The notes below the pieces were generated by a model. That model worked only from the letters and a program-made list of their open reading frames with translations, was not told the origin of the DNA and did no database searches. Source: Paracoccaceae bacterium (lineage in GTDB: Bacteria > Pseudomonadota > Alphaproteobacteria > Rhodobacterales > Rhodobacteraceae). From it: a stretch of DNA of 35,722 nt. The position numbers and the translations under genes are program-made. The stretch lies in NCBI GenBank assembly GCA_007116575.1, contig SKIF01000125.1, positions 1 through 35,722 on the forward strand, read 5' to 3'. Shown here piece by piece: positions 14,530 to 23,496 of this stretch (position 1 is the first letter of the stretch; every line of letters starts with the position of its first letter).

Positions 14530-16341
14530 ATGACATGCATCTTTCGCCGCGCGACACTGCTCGCGGCATCAGTTTCGGTCGGAGCGCTGTTTTCCGCGCA
14601 AGGTGTTGACGCGCAGGAGCGGCGCTGGTTGCAAGTCGAGGCGCACCGGGATCTCGACACCGCGCTGGAGCGCGCCAACCTGATTGATGACCAGCTTGGC
14701 GGGGTGTCCGGGTTTCGTCTGCCAAGCGACTGGTATGCGCTGAGCCTTGGCCCCTATGAGAGCGAGACTGACGCGTTCGCCGTCCGTCGCCAGTTGCGCT
14801 CCGAGGGCGCAATCCCGCTTGATGCCTTTGTCAGCGCCGGCGCGGATTATCTGGAACAGATTTTCCCGCCGGGGAGCGCCGTGCTGCCGGACGCCGCGCC
14901 CGAAGCCGCGCCAGAGGCTGACGAGGATGCCGAGGCGGAGGCCGAAATGGAGCTTGCCGCCGCGCCCGAGCCGGAGCCGGAGCCGGAGCCCGAACCAGAG
15001 CCAGAGCCGGAACCCGAAGAGACCCTGCGCGAAGCGCAGGCCTCCGAGCGGCTGCTCGACCGTGATGCCCGCGCCGAATTGCAGACTGCGCTGCAATGGT
15101 TCGGTTTCTACACCATGGCAATCGATGCGGCCTTCGGCCCCGGCACGCGCCGGTCCATGTCCGCCTGGCAAGAAGATCGTGGCCATGAGGCAACCGGCGT
15201 CCTGACCACCCGCCAGCGCGCCCAGTTGCTGGCCGAATACGAGGCCGAGCTTGCCGCTCTGGGCATGGAGACGATCCGCGACGAGGATGCCGGCATCAGC
15301 ATCGACCTGCCGATGGCGATGGTCGAATTTGACCGCCACGAGACACCCTTCGCGCATTACAGTGAACGCGATGACAGTGGCGTGCAGGTGTTGCTGATCA
15401 GTCAGTCGGGCACGCAGGCCACGCTGTTCGGCCTGTACGAAATCATGCAAACGCTTGAAATCGTGCCGCTCGAGGGCGAACGCCAGCGGCAACAGAACTC
15501 CTTTGTGCTGACGGGTCAGAATGACGAACTGCGCTCGCATACGGTCGCGCAGCACCGCAATGGCGAGATCAAGGGCTTCACCCTGATCTGGACCCCGGAA
15601 CGCGACGAGCAGATGGCCCGTGTGCTGCCGATGATGGAATCAAGCCTCGCCTTCCTGCCCGGCACATTGCCCGAAAGCGCGGGCCAGGCCAGCACCGTGG
15701 CGCCGCGCGACCTGATGTCCGGGCTGACCGTCCGGCGGCCGGATTTCTCGCGCTCGGGTTTCTATGTCGATGCGACCGGCACTGTGCTGACCTCGGCGGC
15801 GGCCGTGGCGCAATGCGGGCGGGTGACGATCGACGAGGCGTATAATGCCCGCGTGGTCGCGCGCGATGACGCGCTTGGTCTGGCAGTGCTGCAGCCCGAG
15901 ACGCCCCTTGTGCCGCTGGCCTTCGCCCAGTTCAACGATGGGCCGCCCCCGGTCGGGACCGAGATCACCATTTCGGGCTTCTCCTTCGAGGATGTGATGT
16001 CGCGCCCGGTGCTGACCTTTGGCCGGGTCGAGGATCGGCAGGGCCTGCAGGGCGAGGATGGCGTGTTGCGGCTGAGTGCCGAGGTGCGGCCGGGCGATCT
16101 GGGCGGGCCGGTCTTCGGGTCCAACGGGGCCGTGATCGGGCTACTGTCGGGCCAGCCAGAGGATGGCGCGCGGCAACTGCCCGCGGATGTGCAATATGCG
16201 GTCGATGCAAGCGCGATCCTCGGCTTTCTGCAGGATGCGGATGTCCCGGGCGGCACGCTGCGCGAGGATGTGGTGGTCCCGGCGGCAACGCTGACACGGA
16301 TCGCGCCGGATCTGACCGTGCTGATTTCCTGCTGGAACTGA
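14530..16341 (+). CDS. Exported SPOR / peptidoglycan-binding protein with inactive trypsin-like (pseudoprotease) domain
   Basis: 603 residues. Residues 1-28 are a signal peptide (hydrophobic LLAASVSVGALF, likely cleavage after VDA). Residues ~32-105 resemble a SPOR domain (WLQVEAHRDL…WYALSLGPYESETDA…RRQLRSEG). Then come an acidic Ala/Glu region and a Glu-Pro repeat (146-163). Residues ~176-237 form a PG_binding_1 domain (LQWFGFYTMAIDAAFGPGTRRSM). After a middle region, ~400-570 read as an S1/HtrA-type trypsin-like domain. Its catalytic triad is gone: the His position in TSAAAVAQC is Ala424, the Asp position in DALGLAVL is Gly450, and the Ser position in PGDLGGPVFG is Leu524. It is thus probably a periplasmic, wall-bound, non-proteolytic protein. 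The start has an AGAGGG ribosome-binding site; divergent from glyQ. Confidence 0.82.
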   Translation: MTCIFRRATLLAASVSVGALFSAQGVDAQERRWLQVEAHRDLDTALERANLIDDQLGGVSGFRLPSDWYALSLGPYESETDAFAVRRQLRSEGAIPLDAFVSAGADYLEQIFPPGSAVLPDAAPEAAPEADEDAEAEAEMELAAAPEPEPEPEPEPEPEPEPEETLREAQASERLLDRDARAELQTALQWFGFYTMAIDAAFGPGTRRSMSAWQEDRGHEATGVLTTRQRAQLLAEYEAELAALGMETIRDEDAGISIDLPMAMVEFDRHETPFAHYSERDDSGVQVLLISQSGTQATLFGLYEIMQTLEIVPLEGERQRQQNSFVLTGQNDELRSHTVAQHRNGEIKGFTLIWTPERDEQMARVLPMMESSLAFLPGTLPESAGQASTVAPRDLMSGLTVRRPDFSRSGFYVDATGTVLTSAAAVAQCGRVTIDEAYNARVVARDDALGLAVLQPETPLVPLAFAQFNDGPPPVGTEITISGFSFEDVMSRPVLTFGRVEDRQGLQGEDGVLRLSAEVRPGDLGGPVFGSNGAVIGLLSGQPEDGARQLPADVQYAVDASAILGFLQDADVPGGTLREDVVVPAATLTRIAPDLTVLISCWN

Positions 16342-16853
16342 GCCGCGACCAAGCGCAACCCGACCGGAGCGGCGCAAAGGTCTCGAAAACCTTGCGTAAA
16401 AGGGCGTTTCGATCCCTTGAACCCAGGTGATCGCGAACGGCTCGCGGGGTCGTCGCCCGACGAAAGCGCCCCGAACCCGACAAACTGCCGTGGCGGAAGG
16501 CGGCTATGCGGGGCTTTCTGCCGGTCGATGCGTCCGCGCACAATCGTTCGCGTTTGCTGCATGACCTACGCGGAGGGCGGGTCGCGGCCTTTGCGGGCCC
16601 GACGCCGGGTCTGCTGCTGCGCCCGATGCTGCTGCGCGTCAACTCCTCGCGCCCGCTGACCGGCTTTCTTGCCCTCGCCCTTGTCGGTGCGACCCTCGCA
16701 CTCGATCTGCCCCGGACCTCTACACCACCCCCCCAGCCTTCGCGCCTGGCTCGGGGGCCGCACCCGAGGGCGCGCATTGTTCGGGCCAATAGGGGTGGCG
16801 CGGGCGCGGTTTTTCTGGTCTGCTACGGGCGCAACCCTAACCCGGAGGCCCCG
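16342..16853. other. 512-base gap without a supported gene
   Basis: Reading frames cross this gap, but none shows a family motif, a good ribosome-binding site or a convincing start. A plus-strand frame from 16506 continues in phase into the lipoprotein gene and includes one hydrophobic run (LTGFLALALVGATLALDLP), so a small membrane peptide is possible but unsupported. A short imperfect hairpin (16374-16395) follows the upstream gene without a T tract. No tRNA or known RNA motif was recognised. Confidence 0.4.
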
Positions 16854-17432
16854 ATGCGAACACTTCTCTTCACCCTGCCCGCCGCCCTCGCGCTGAGCGC
16901 CTGTATCGAGGTGGACATGGCGCTTGAGATCCTCGGCGAGGATGAGGCGCGCATGACCGGCACCATGCAGATGCAGCGCCAGATATACGAGATGTCAGAC
17001 GGTGACGATTCCTTCTGCCCCGAGGAGGATGGCGGCACACTGACCTTGACCGATGCGCATGCTACCTGCACATTCGACGTCACCGGGAGCTTCGACGAAA
17101 TCATGCAGGCCGAAGATGCGGACGGCTCCGGCATGGAGATGGAGGGCGAGATCGTCGCGCTTGGCGACGGGCGCGTGCGGGTTAGCCTGCCACTTGGCGA
17201 TATGACCGAAGATCTCGACGAAATGCAGGAAGACCCGCAGATGATGGCCTTCATGCAGCAGATGATGGCCGGCATGTCGGTCAGCTTCACCGTCAAGGGC
17301 AGCGAGATCGAAAGCTCGACCGGCACTATCTCGGAGGATCGCACCAGCGCCACGATCTCGATGGGCGTGGATGACTTCTTCGCCCCGGCCGAAGACCGGC
17401 TCACTGTGTTCGAGACCATCCTGCGTTACTGA
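16854..17432 (+). CDS. Acidic, Met-rich exported lipoprotein of unknown function
   Basis: 192 residues beginning MRTLLFTLPAALALSACIEV, a lipoprotein signal with lipobox LSAC, so Cys17 should be lipidated. The mature part is strongly acidic and Met-rich, with a central segment of repeated Met and Asp/Glu (MTEDLDEMQEDPQMM and MQQMMAGM) and beta-rich flanks. I do not recognise a named family. The start is set by GGAGG nine bases upstream and by the signal; the frame is open much further upstream, but that part lacks protein-like features. It converges with pgi, only 20 bases apart. Envelope location is inferred from the lipobox. Confidence 0.75.
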   Translation: MRTLLFTLPAALALSACIEVDMALEILGEDEARMTGTMQMQRQIYEMSDGDDSFCPEEDGGTLTLTDAHATCTFDVTGSFDEIMQAEDADGSGMEMEGEIVALGDGRVRVSLPLGDMTEDLDEMQEDPQMMAFMQQMMAGMSVSFTVKGSEIESSTGTISEDRTSATISMGVDDFFAPAEDRLTVFETILRY

Positions 17433-17441
17433 CGCAGTCGC

Positions 17442-17473
17442 CTGCGCGCGCCTCAACCCTGATGCGCGCGCAG
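17442..17473. terminator. Bidirectional terminator-like hairpin between lipoprotein gene and pgi
   Basis: CTGCGCGCGC (17442-17451) pairs perfectly with GCGCGCGCAG (17464-17473) around a 12-base loop. The stem lies nine bases after the plus-strand gene and its right arm lies in the last codons of the minus-strand pgi gene, whose stop codon is in the loop. No T tract, so factor-independent termination is uncertain. Confidence 0.42.
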
Positions 17474-19063
17474 ATACCCGATCAGCGCCCTGGTCGAGCC
17501 ATCCTTGGCGCTGGCATCCCCGCCCTCCAGCAACGGCCCCAGCGCCGTGGCCAGTTCCTTGCCCAGCTCCACCCCCCATTGATCGAAGGAATTGATCCCG
17601 AGGATCACCCCTTCGACAAACACACGGTGCTCGTATAGCGCAATGATCTGGCCCAGGGTGAAAGGGGTCAGTTGCGGGTAGACGAGCGTCGTAGAGGGCC
17701 GGTTGCCCGGGAACACCCGATGCCGCGCCTGCCGCTCCAGCTCATCCCCGTCCAGCCCCCTGGCCGCCATCAGCGCGCGCGCCTCCTCCAGCGAGCGCCC
17801 GCGCAAAAGCGCCTCGGACTGCGCCAGGCAGTTGGCGGCCAGCAGCCGGTGCTGATGCGCCAGATGCGGCTCGTGACCTTTGGCCGCCAGCAGGAATTCG
17901 CAAGGCACGACGCGAGTGCCCTGATGGATCAACTGATAGAAGGCGTGCTGTCCATTGGTGCCCGGCTCGCCCCAGACAACCGGTCCGGAATGGCGCTCCA
18001 GATCCGACCCGTCCATGGCCACGCGCTTGCCGTTGCTCTCCATCTCCAGTTGCTGCAGATAGGCGGGCAAGCGCGCGAGCCGCTGATCATAGGGCAGCAC
18101 GGCGCGGGTGGCATGACCGCAGATCTGGTTGTGCCAGATCCCGACCAGCGCAAGGATCACCGGCATGTTCTGATCAAGGGCCGCCTCACAGAAATGCGCA
18201 TCCATCGCGCGCCCGCCTGCGAGGAACTCCTCGAACCGCGACGCCCCCACGGCGATCATCAGCCCCAGCCCGATCGGCCCCCACATCGAATACCGCCCGC
18301 CGACCCAGTCGGCAAAGCCGAAGACCCGCTCGGGCGCAATGCCGAACGCCGCCGTCTTCTCCATCGCTGTGGAGACTGCGGCGAATTGCGCTGCCGGATC
18401 GGCAACACCGCCTTGCGCCATCCAGTCGCGGACCGTGGCGGCATTGGTCATGGTCTCGATGGTGGTGAAGGTCTTGGACGCCACGATCACCAGTGTCGTT
18501 GCCGGATCGAGCCCCTTGAGCACATCGGCCACATGCGCGCCATCGACATTCGAGACATAATGCAGACGCGGCCCGTCATGGAAGGGTGCAAGTGCCAGCG
18601 TCGCCATGGCCGGACCCAGATCCGACCCACCAATGCCGATATTGACCACATCGGTGATCGCACCGCCCTGCCCCGTGAAGCGGCCCGCGCGCACCTCTTC
18701 GGCAAAGGCGCAAGCGCGCGCGCGCACGGCCCGCAACTCGGGCATTACATCGGCGCCATCAACCTCGATCACCGCCGCATCGCCCGCCCGCTGCGCCACA
18801 TGCAGCACCGCGCGCCCCTCGGTCTCGTTGATCTTCGCGCCCGAAAACATCGCCGCGCGCGCCATGTCCAGCCCCGCGCCCTCGGCCAGCCGCACCAAGA
18901 GTGCGCGGGCCTCTGCATCGATCGCGGTCTTGGAATAATCAAGCACCATTTCGCCACAGGCGACCGAGAAATCCCCGGCGCGGCCCGGATCGGAGAAAAG
19001 CTCCAGAATCGCCCGCCCCTCGCTGCCACGCTGATGCCTTGCCAGCTCGTTCCAGATGCTCAT
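17453..19063 (-). CDS. pgi: Glucose-6-phosphate isomerase
   Basis: Interconverts glucose-6-phosphate and fructose-6-phosphate. 536 residues, with family signatures [71 protein letters not shown] and the C-terminal [14 protein letters not shown]. The start is ATG 19063 ([11 protein letters not shown]), preceded by AGGA; a longer frame upstream gives Cys/Trp/Arg-rich sequence unlike the family. Third gene of the zwf–pgl–pgi run, 61 bases after pgl, so the set handles glucose-6-phosphate at the branch between the Entner–Doudoroff/pentose phosphate entry and fructose-6-phosphate. Confidence 0.97.
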   Translation of the reverse strand: MSIWNELARHQRGSEGRAILELFSDPGRAGDFSVACGEMVLDYSKTAIDAEARALLVRLAEGAGLDMARAAMFSGAKINETEGRAVLHVAQRAGDAAVIEVDGADVMPELRAVRARACAFAEEVRAGRFTGQGGAITDVVNIGIGGSDLGPAMATLALAPFHDGPRLHYVSNVDGAHVADVLKGLDPATTLVIVASKTFTTIETMTNAATVRDWMAQGGVADPAAQFAAVSTAMEKTAAFGIAPERVFGFADWVGGRYSMWGPIGLGLMIAVGASRFEEFLAGGRAMDAHFCEAALDQNMPVILALVGIWHNQICGHATRAVLPYDQRLARLPAYLQQLEMESNGKRVAMDGSDLERHSGPVVWGEPGTNGQHAFYQLIHQGTRVVPCEFLLAAKGHEPHLAHQHRLLAANCLAQSEALLRGRSLEEARALMAARGLDGDELERQARHRVFPGNRPSTTLVYPQLTPFTLGQIIALYEHRVFVEGVILGINSFDQWGVELGKELATALGPLLEGGDASAKDGSTRALIGYLRAHQG

Positions 19064-19124
19064 GCGCTCATCCTGCTCATTTTCTTGCAAAAAACACTCA
19101 CTGCAACGCGGGCACCACAGCCCC

Positions 19125-19796
19125 TCACTCGGCCCAGTGCACCATCGCCTGATCCAGCACCAGCGCGATGGGCGCCTCGCGCGGCGCAAGCCGCGCGCCC
19201 CGCTCGATGGCATCGCGCTTGTCTGCGCCCGTGATCAGCACATGCACATTCACTGCGCTCTTGAGCACCGGGGCCGTCAGCGTGATGCGCGGCTCACCCG
19301 CCGCCTCGGCGCGCAACGCCATGATCGGGGGCGCGTCGCTGGCCAATGCCTCGTCCAGCAGGTCGGCTCCGGGAAAGAGCGAGGCCGTGTGCATATCCGC
19401 GCCCATCCCCAGCAGCAGCACCGAGATCGGCAAATGCGGGCGCAACCCCTCGGCCAGCGCCTCCAGCGCCTCTTCGGGCGTATCGGTGTCGGCGCGCATC
19501 GGGATCAGCGTAGCGGCGGCAGCACGCCCCACCAGCAGCCGTTCGCGCACAAGCCGCGTGTTCGAGCGCGGGCTGTCCTCGGCCACCCAGCGTTCGTCAT
19601 TGAGCACCACATCCACCCGGCTCCAGTCCAGATCCGCACCCGAGAGCGTGTCGAAGACCGGCCCCGGTGTCGTGCCACCGGGCACCGAGAGCGTGGCACG
19701 TTCCTCGCGGCGCAGGCTCTGGCCCAGTTCCGAGGCGATGCGCTGCGCGACGCGCAGCATCATCATCTCGCGATCAGGATACTCATGCAGATCCAC
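19125..19796 (-). CDS. pgl: 6-phosphogluconolactonase
   Basis: Hydrolyses 6-phosphogluconolactone, the product of Zwf, to 6-phosphogluconate. 223 residues of the DevB/SOL type: [16 protein letters not shown] (about 36-51), [11 protein letters not shown] with the conserved [19 protein letters not shown], and [17 protein letters not shown], the lactonase signature (usually GxGxDGHTAS; here the Gly before His is Met). The start codon is GTG at 19796, overlapping the zwf stop by one base (TAGTG), so the two are translationally coupled. Confidence 0.95.
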   Translation of the reverse strand: MDLHEYPDREMMMLRVAQRIASELGQSLRREERATLSVPGGTTPGPVFDTLSGADLDWSRVDVVLNDERWVAEDSPRSNTRLVRERLLVGRAAAATLIPMRADTDTPEEALEALAEGLRPHLPISVLLLGMGADMHTASLFPGADLLDEALASDAPPIMALRAEAAGEPRITLTAPVLKSAVNVHVLITGADKRDAIERGARLAPREAPIALVLDQAMVHWAE

Positions 19797-21241
19797 TATC
19801 GTATCTCCCGCCAGCGGCGTCCGTCCCTATGCAGCAGCATAAGCGCCCCTTCCGGCCCGGTCGAGCCCGGATCATAGGGTTCGGGCCGGTCGTCGCGCGC
19901 CAACCATCCCTCGATCACCGGATCGACCCAGGCCCAGGCGGCCTCGACCTCGTCGCCGCGCATGAACAACGTCTGGTTGCCACGGATCACATCCATGATC
20001 AGCCGTTCATAAGCGTCTGGAATATCGAGATCATTTCCCAGCGCTTCTGCAAAGCTCATGTCCAGCGCCACATCCTTGAGCCGCATCCCCCCCGGACCCG
20101 GCTCCTTGATCATCACGCGCAGGTCCATGCCTTCATCGGGCTGCAGGCGGATCACCAGCACATTCTCGCGCCACTGGTTCGATTCGCCAAAGATCGAATG
20201 CGGCGGTTCCTTGAAGGTGACGGCGATTTCCGAGACGCGCGATCTCAGCCGCTTGCCGGTGCGCAGATAGAAGGGCGTGCCTTTCCAGCGCCAGTTCGAG
20301 ATCTGCAGCTTCATCGCGATGAAACTCTCGGTGCGGCTGTCAGGATTGCCTGCCTCGAGCAGGTAGTCATCGCCCTCCTTGCCGCGATACTGCCCGCGCA
20401 CAAGATCACCGGGAGGCAGCGGGTCAAGCGCGCGGATCACCTTCAGCTTCTCGTCGCGCATGGCGTCGGGCTCGAAGCAATGCGGCGGTTCCATCGCGAT
20501 CAGGCACAGAAGCTGCATCAGGTGATTCTGCACCATGTCGCGCATCGCGCCGGAATGGTCATAATATTCGCCGCGCCCCTCGACCCCGACAGTCTCGGCC
20601 ACAGTGATCTGGACGTGATCGACGAATTGCGCGTTCCACAGGGGCTCGAACAGGATATTGGCAAAGCGCACCGCCATCAGGTTCTGGACGGTTTCCTTGC
20701 CCAGATAATGGTCGATCCGGTAGATCTGGTCCTCGTGGAAATGCGCGTCGAGCGCGGCATTGAGCGCGCGTGCCGAGGCCAGATCCTTGCCGAAGGGCTT
20801 TTCCACCACGATGCGCGAGTCGCGGTCTGCGATGCCGCGCTGGTGCAGCCGCGCCGCGATATCGCCAAAGAGCGCCGGCGCAACCGACAGGTAGAAGGCG
20901 CGCACCATGCCCTCGCGCATCTTGTCGGCCAGCGCCTGCCAGCCGTCATCGCCGCGCGCATCGATGGCGACGTAATCGAGCATGGCGAGGAAACTCTGCA
21001 CCATGGCCGGGTCGATTTCGCGCGGGTCGAGGAATTCCTCCAGTGCGGCGCGCACCATCTCGCGAAATTCGCCTGCGTCCATCTCGCTGCGCGCAGCCCC
21101 GATGATCGCTGCGCCTTCGGGGATCTGACCTTCCTTCCAGCGCCGGTAGAGACCGGGCAGGATCTTGCGGCGGGACAGGTCGCCCGTGGCTCCGAAGATG
21201 ACCAGATCAAAACAATCGACCGGAATGACGCGCGCGACCAT
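19796..21241 (-). CDS. zwf: Glucose-6-phosphate 1-dehydrogenase
   Basis: Oxidises glucose-6-phosphate to the lactone with NAD(P) reduction. 481 residues: nucleotide-binding [10 protein letters not shown] (17-26), [10 protein letters not shown], the active-site RIDHYLGKE (175-183) with the catalytic His, NHLMQLLCL and the C-terminal [21 protein letters not shown] block. First gene of zwf–pgl–pgi, with a GGAGG ribosome-binding site. A near-perfect LacI-type operator-like palindrome lies ~30 bases ahead of the ATG. No edd/eda is visible in the window; in Rhodobacterales these often accompany the set elsewhere. Confidence 0.97.
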   Translation of the reverse strand: MVARVIPVDCFDLVIFGATGDLSRRKILPGLYRRWKEGQIPEGAAIIGAARSEMDAGEFREMVRAALEEFLDPREIDPAMVQSFLAMLDYVAIDARGDDGWQALADKMREGMVRAFYLSVAPALFGDIAARLHQRGIADRDSRIVVEKPFGKDLASARALNAALDAHFHEDQIYRIDHYLGKETVQNLMAVRFANILFEPLWNAQFVDHVQITVAETVGVEGRGEYYDHSGAMRDMVQNHLMQLLCLIAMEPPHCFEPDAMRDEKLKVIRALDPLPPGDLVRGQYRGKEGDDYLLEAGNPDSRTESFIAMKLQISNWRWKGTPFYLRTGKRLRSRVSEIAVTFKEPPHSIFGESNQWRENVLVIRLQPDEGMDLRVMIKEPGPGGMRLKDVALDMSFAEALGNDLDIPDAYERLIMDVIRGNQTLFMRGDEVEAAWAWVDPVIEGWLARDDRPEPYDPGSTGPEGALMLLHRDGRRWREIR

Positions 21242-21269
21242 GAGGGGCCTCCGAGTATGGACTTGCTGC

Positions 21270-21283
21270 TGTTAGCGCTAGCG
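21270..21283. promoter_or_regulatory. LacI-family operator-like palindrome before zwf
   Basis: TGTTAGCGCTAGCG is close to the palindrome TGTTAGCGCTAACA, the CG-centred style recognised by many LacI-family sugar regulators. It lies 29 bases upstream of the zwf ATG, where a bound repressor would block initiation or early elongation. No regulator gene is adjacent; assignment is by pattern only. Confidence 0.4.
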
Positions 21284-21327
21284 GTCTTTACCCTGCGCCG
21301 CCCGTGCTGTCCAGTCTCCGGCCGGAC

Positions 21328-21912
21328 TCAGGCTTCAAGTTCACTGTCCCAATACAGGTAATCGAGCCAGCTTTCATGCAGGTGATTGGGCGGGAACCGG
21401 CGGCCGAGATTGCGCAACTGCTCGGCTCCGGGGCGCGCGGGCGTCTTGCGCAGCTTGAGCCCGGCCTCGAGCAATGTCATGGAGCCTTTCCTGAGGTTGC
21501 AGGGCGCGCAGGCGGCGACCACGTTCTCCCAGCTTGTCACACCCCCCAGTTTGCGCGGCAGCACATGGTCGAAGGTCAGATCGTGCTTGGCACCGCAATA
21601 CTGGCAGGAGAATTCATCGCGCAGGAACAGGTTGAAGCGGGTGAAGGCAACGCGTTTGCGCGGGCGCACATATTCGCGCAGCACCACCACCGAGGGCACC
21701 CGGATCTCCATCCGCTGGCTGCGCACCACATGATCGTATTCGGCCAGGATATCCACCCGGTCCAGAAACACCGCCTTGACCGCGTCCTGCCAGGGCCAGA
21801 GCGAGAGCGGATAGTAGGACAGCGGGCGGTAATCCGCGTTCAGCACAAGGGCGGGAAACTGGCGCAGGCCGACAGGGTCGCGCACGAATTCGGTTCTGAA
21901 CTCACCATCCAT
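21328..21912 (-). CDS. HNH endonuclease-family protein
   Basis: 194 residues starting MDGEFRTEFVRDP after a GGAGG ribosome-binding site. The C-terminal half is an HNH/His-Me finger with zinc-binding cysteines: CQYC (103-106), then LTFDHVLPRKLGG with Asp115-His116, WENVVAACAPCN with Asn130, Cys135, Cys138 and Asn139. The N-terminal half (VLNADYRPLSYYPLSLWPWQDAVKAV) matches a widely conserved family of chromosomal HNH proteins whose role is unclear. It is not obviously linked to a phage or restriction system here. A candidate sigma-70 promoter lies ~95 bases upstream; it is 86 bases from zwf but on its own transcript. Confidence 0.88.
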   Translation of the reverse strand: MDGEFRTEFVRDPVGLRQFPALVLNADYRPLSYYPLSLWPWQDAVKAVFLDRVDILAEYDHVVRSQRMEIRVPSVVVLREYVRPRKRVAFTRFNLFLRDEFSCQYCGAKHDLTFDHVLPRKLGGVTSWENVVAACAPCNLRKGSMTLLEAGLKLRKTPARPGAEQLRNLGRRFPPNHLHESWLDYLYWDSELEA

Positions 21913-22008
21913 CTGGTGCCGCCTCCGATCTGGCAGCCCATTGGGGCGATTGGCTCTCACGCCCCTGCGGGCCGGTCCGATGCTGCGCCACAGCATCCGT
22001 TGGAAAGG

Positions 22009-22036
22009 ACTATATATTGCGAAAACCATCTGGCAA
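22009..22036 (-). promoter_or_regulatory. Candidate sigma-70 promoter of the HNH gene
   Basis: On the minus strand TTGCCA (22036-22031), a 16-base spacer and TATAGT (22014-22009) sit in an A/T-rich pocket within the 210-base gap. Transcription would start ~90 bases before the ATG. Confidence 0.5.
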
Positions 22037-22122
22037 GTGTTTCGAACGCACCACATGTCGCAGTCGCAGGTTTAGGTGTGTCACATGACACAGGCATGAC
22101 AGCCGCGCCTCGCGCAGGCGCT

Positions 22123-23376
22123 CTAGCCCTCGCGTTCGCTCTCGGCCTGTTCAGCCGACCATTCCACGGCGGCCTGCACGGCAATCGCCGAGGCCGAAGG
22201 AAGAACATTGACATAGCTTTCGGTCTCATCACTCGGCATCGCGGCGCGCCGGGTCATCCGCCACATTGCATAGCCTGCGATCAGCACAAAGGTTCCGCTC
22301 ATCATCAGCCAGAAGGTATAGGCCCCGAACTGCTCCATCGCGGCCCCTGTCGCCAGCGGGCCCAGAATCGCCCCCAGCCCGAAGGTAAAGACCAGCCCGC
22401 CCGAGGCAGCGGCCATCTCATCCGGTGCCAACCAGTCATTGGCATAGGCGAGAAACAGCGCGTAAAGCGGTGTTGTCATGCCGCCCGCCAGCAGGGCGAA
22501 GGCCAGGAGCGGGATCTCGCCGCCCTGAAACACCCATCCGCCAAGGCAGAAGACCGCTCCGGCCAGCGCCGCGCCGCAGATCAGCGCGCGCCGGTCCACC
22601 CGGTCGGACAGCCAGCCGATCGGGGTCTGAAGCACCAGCGCACCGGTGAAGAACGCCGCCACCAGCAGCGCCACCTGTGCCGCGCTCATCCCGATCTGGC
22701 TGCCAAAGACCGCGCCCATCCCCGATTGCGTGGCATAGATGCTGCCCAGCAGGAAGATTCCGACCGTCGAGAGCGGCGCGCGCCTCGACAAGTCGCGCAG
22801 CGAGAGCGCCCGCGTGATCTCGACCGCCGGCACAGGAGTCGCGGCCAGCAGGATCGGCGCAAAGGCCAGTGAGACGAGGATCGAGGCTATGATGAACAGC
22901 ACTGATGTTGTCTCATCGCCCATGCTCAGAAGCGCCTGCGCCCCGATCAGCCCCAGCGTCTGCATCAGCATATAGGCCGAAAGCACCTTGCCACGCGTCT
23001 CGTTGGTGGAGGCATTGTTCAGCCAGCTTTCCGCCGCGACATAGATGCCCGACATGCAGAACCCGATCAGAATGCGCAAGAGCGTCCAGGCAATCGGATC
23101 GACCAGCAGCGGAAAGGCAATCAGCGCGGCGGACATGAAACTGCCCAGCGCCGCGAAGACCCGCACATGCCCGACATTGCGGATCAGCAGCGGCGTGAGG
23201 CGCGCCCCCGACAGGAAGCCGATGAAATAGCCCGAGGTGACAATCGCCAGCGCGGTGGTTGAAAACCCTTCCAGCCCGCCGCGCACCCCGATCAGGGTGA
23301 AATGCATCCCGTTGCCGAGCATGATCAGCAGGATGCCCAGCATCAGCGGCCATACGCCCGAGAAGACCTTGCCCAT
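22123..23376 (-). CDS. MFS transporter (YcaD-like)
   Basis: 417 residues with about twelve hydrophobic helices, beginning MGKVFSGVWPLMLGILLIML. A GxLxDRxxRR-type loop appears between helices 8 and 9 region as IGWLSDRVDRRAL, the major facilitator motif. The PLYALFLAYANDWLAPDEM segment is typical of the YcaD branch of the family. Substrate unknown; inner membrane. The chosen ATG (23376) precedes the first helix; an open frame upstream adds ~31 Arg/Ala-rich residues unlikely to be translated. It is 120 bases downstream of the esterase gene on the same strand. Confidence 0.85.
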   Translation of the reverse strand: MGKVFSGVWPLMLGILLIMLGNGMHFTLIGVRGGLEGFSTTALAIVTSGYFIGFLSGARLTPLLIRNVGHVRVFAALGSFMSAALIAFPLLVDPIAWTLLRILIGFCMSGIYVAAESWLNNASTNETRGKVLSAYMLMQTLGLIGAQALLSMGDETTSVLFIIASILVSLAFAPILLAATPVPAVEITRALSLRDLSRRAPLSTVGIFLLGSIYATQSGMGAVFGSQIGMSAAQVALLVAAFFTGALVLQTPIGWLSDRVDRRALICGAALAGAVFCLGGWVFQGGEIPLLAFALLAGGMTTPLYALFLAYANDWLAPDEMAAASGGLVFTFGLGAILGPLATGAAMEQFGAYTFWLMMSGTFVLIAGYAMWRMTRRAAMPSDETESYVNVLPSASAIAVQAAVEWSAEQAESEREG

Positions 23377-23496
23377 ATGTGCCCGTGCCCCTTGGCTTGC
23401 AGCGCGCCTCCCTGTCTGTGCATGTCGCATGTGCCATGCCGCAATGCAGCGCGAAACGCGCTGGAACAACGTCTGAAAACGACCAGCGCGCGGGGC

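Noticed and set aside
16400-16420. T-loop-like TTTCGATCCC suggesting a tRNA
   Set aside because: Flanking bases do not form a T stem, and no acceptor, D or anticodon arms can be built.
16506-16853. In-frame upstream extension of the lipoprotein gene
   Set aside because: It would bury the lipobox signal in the interior; GGAGG before ATG 16854 and the signal peptide define the start.
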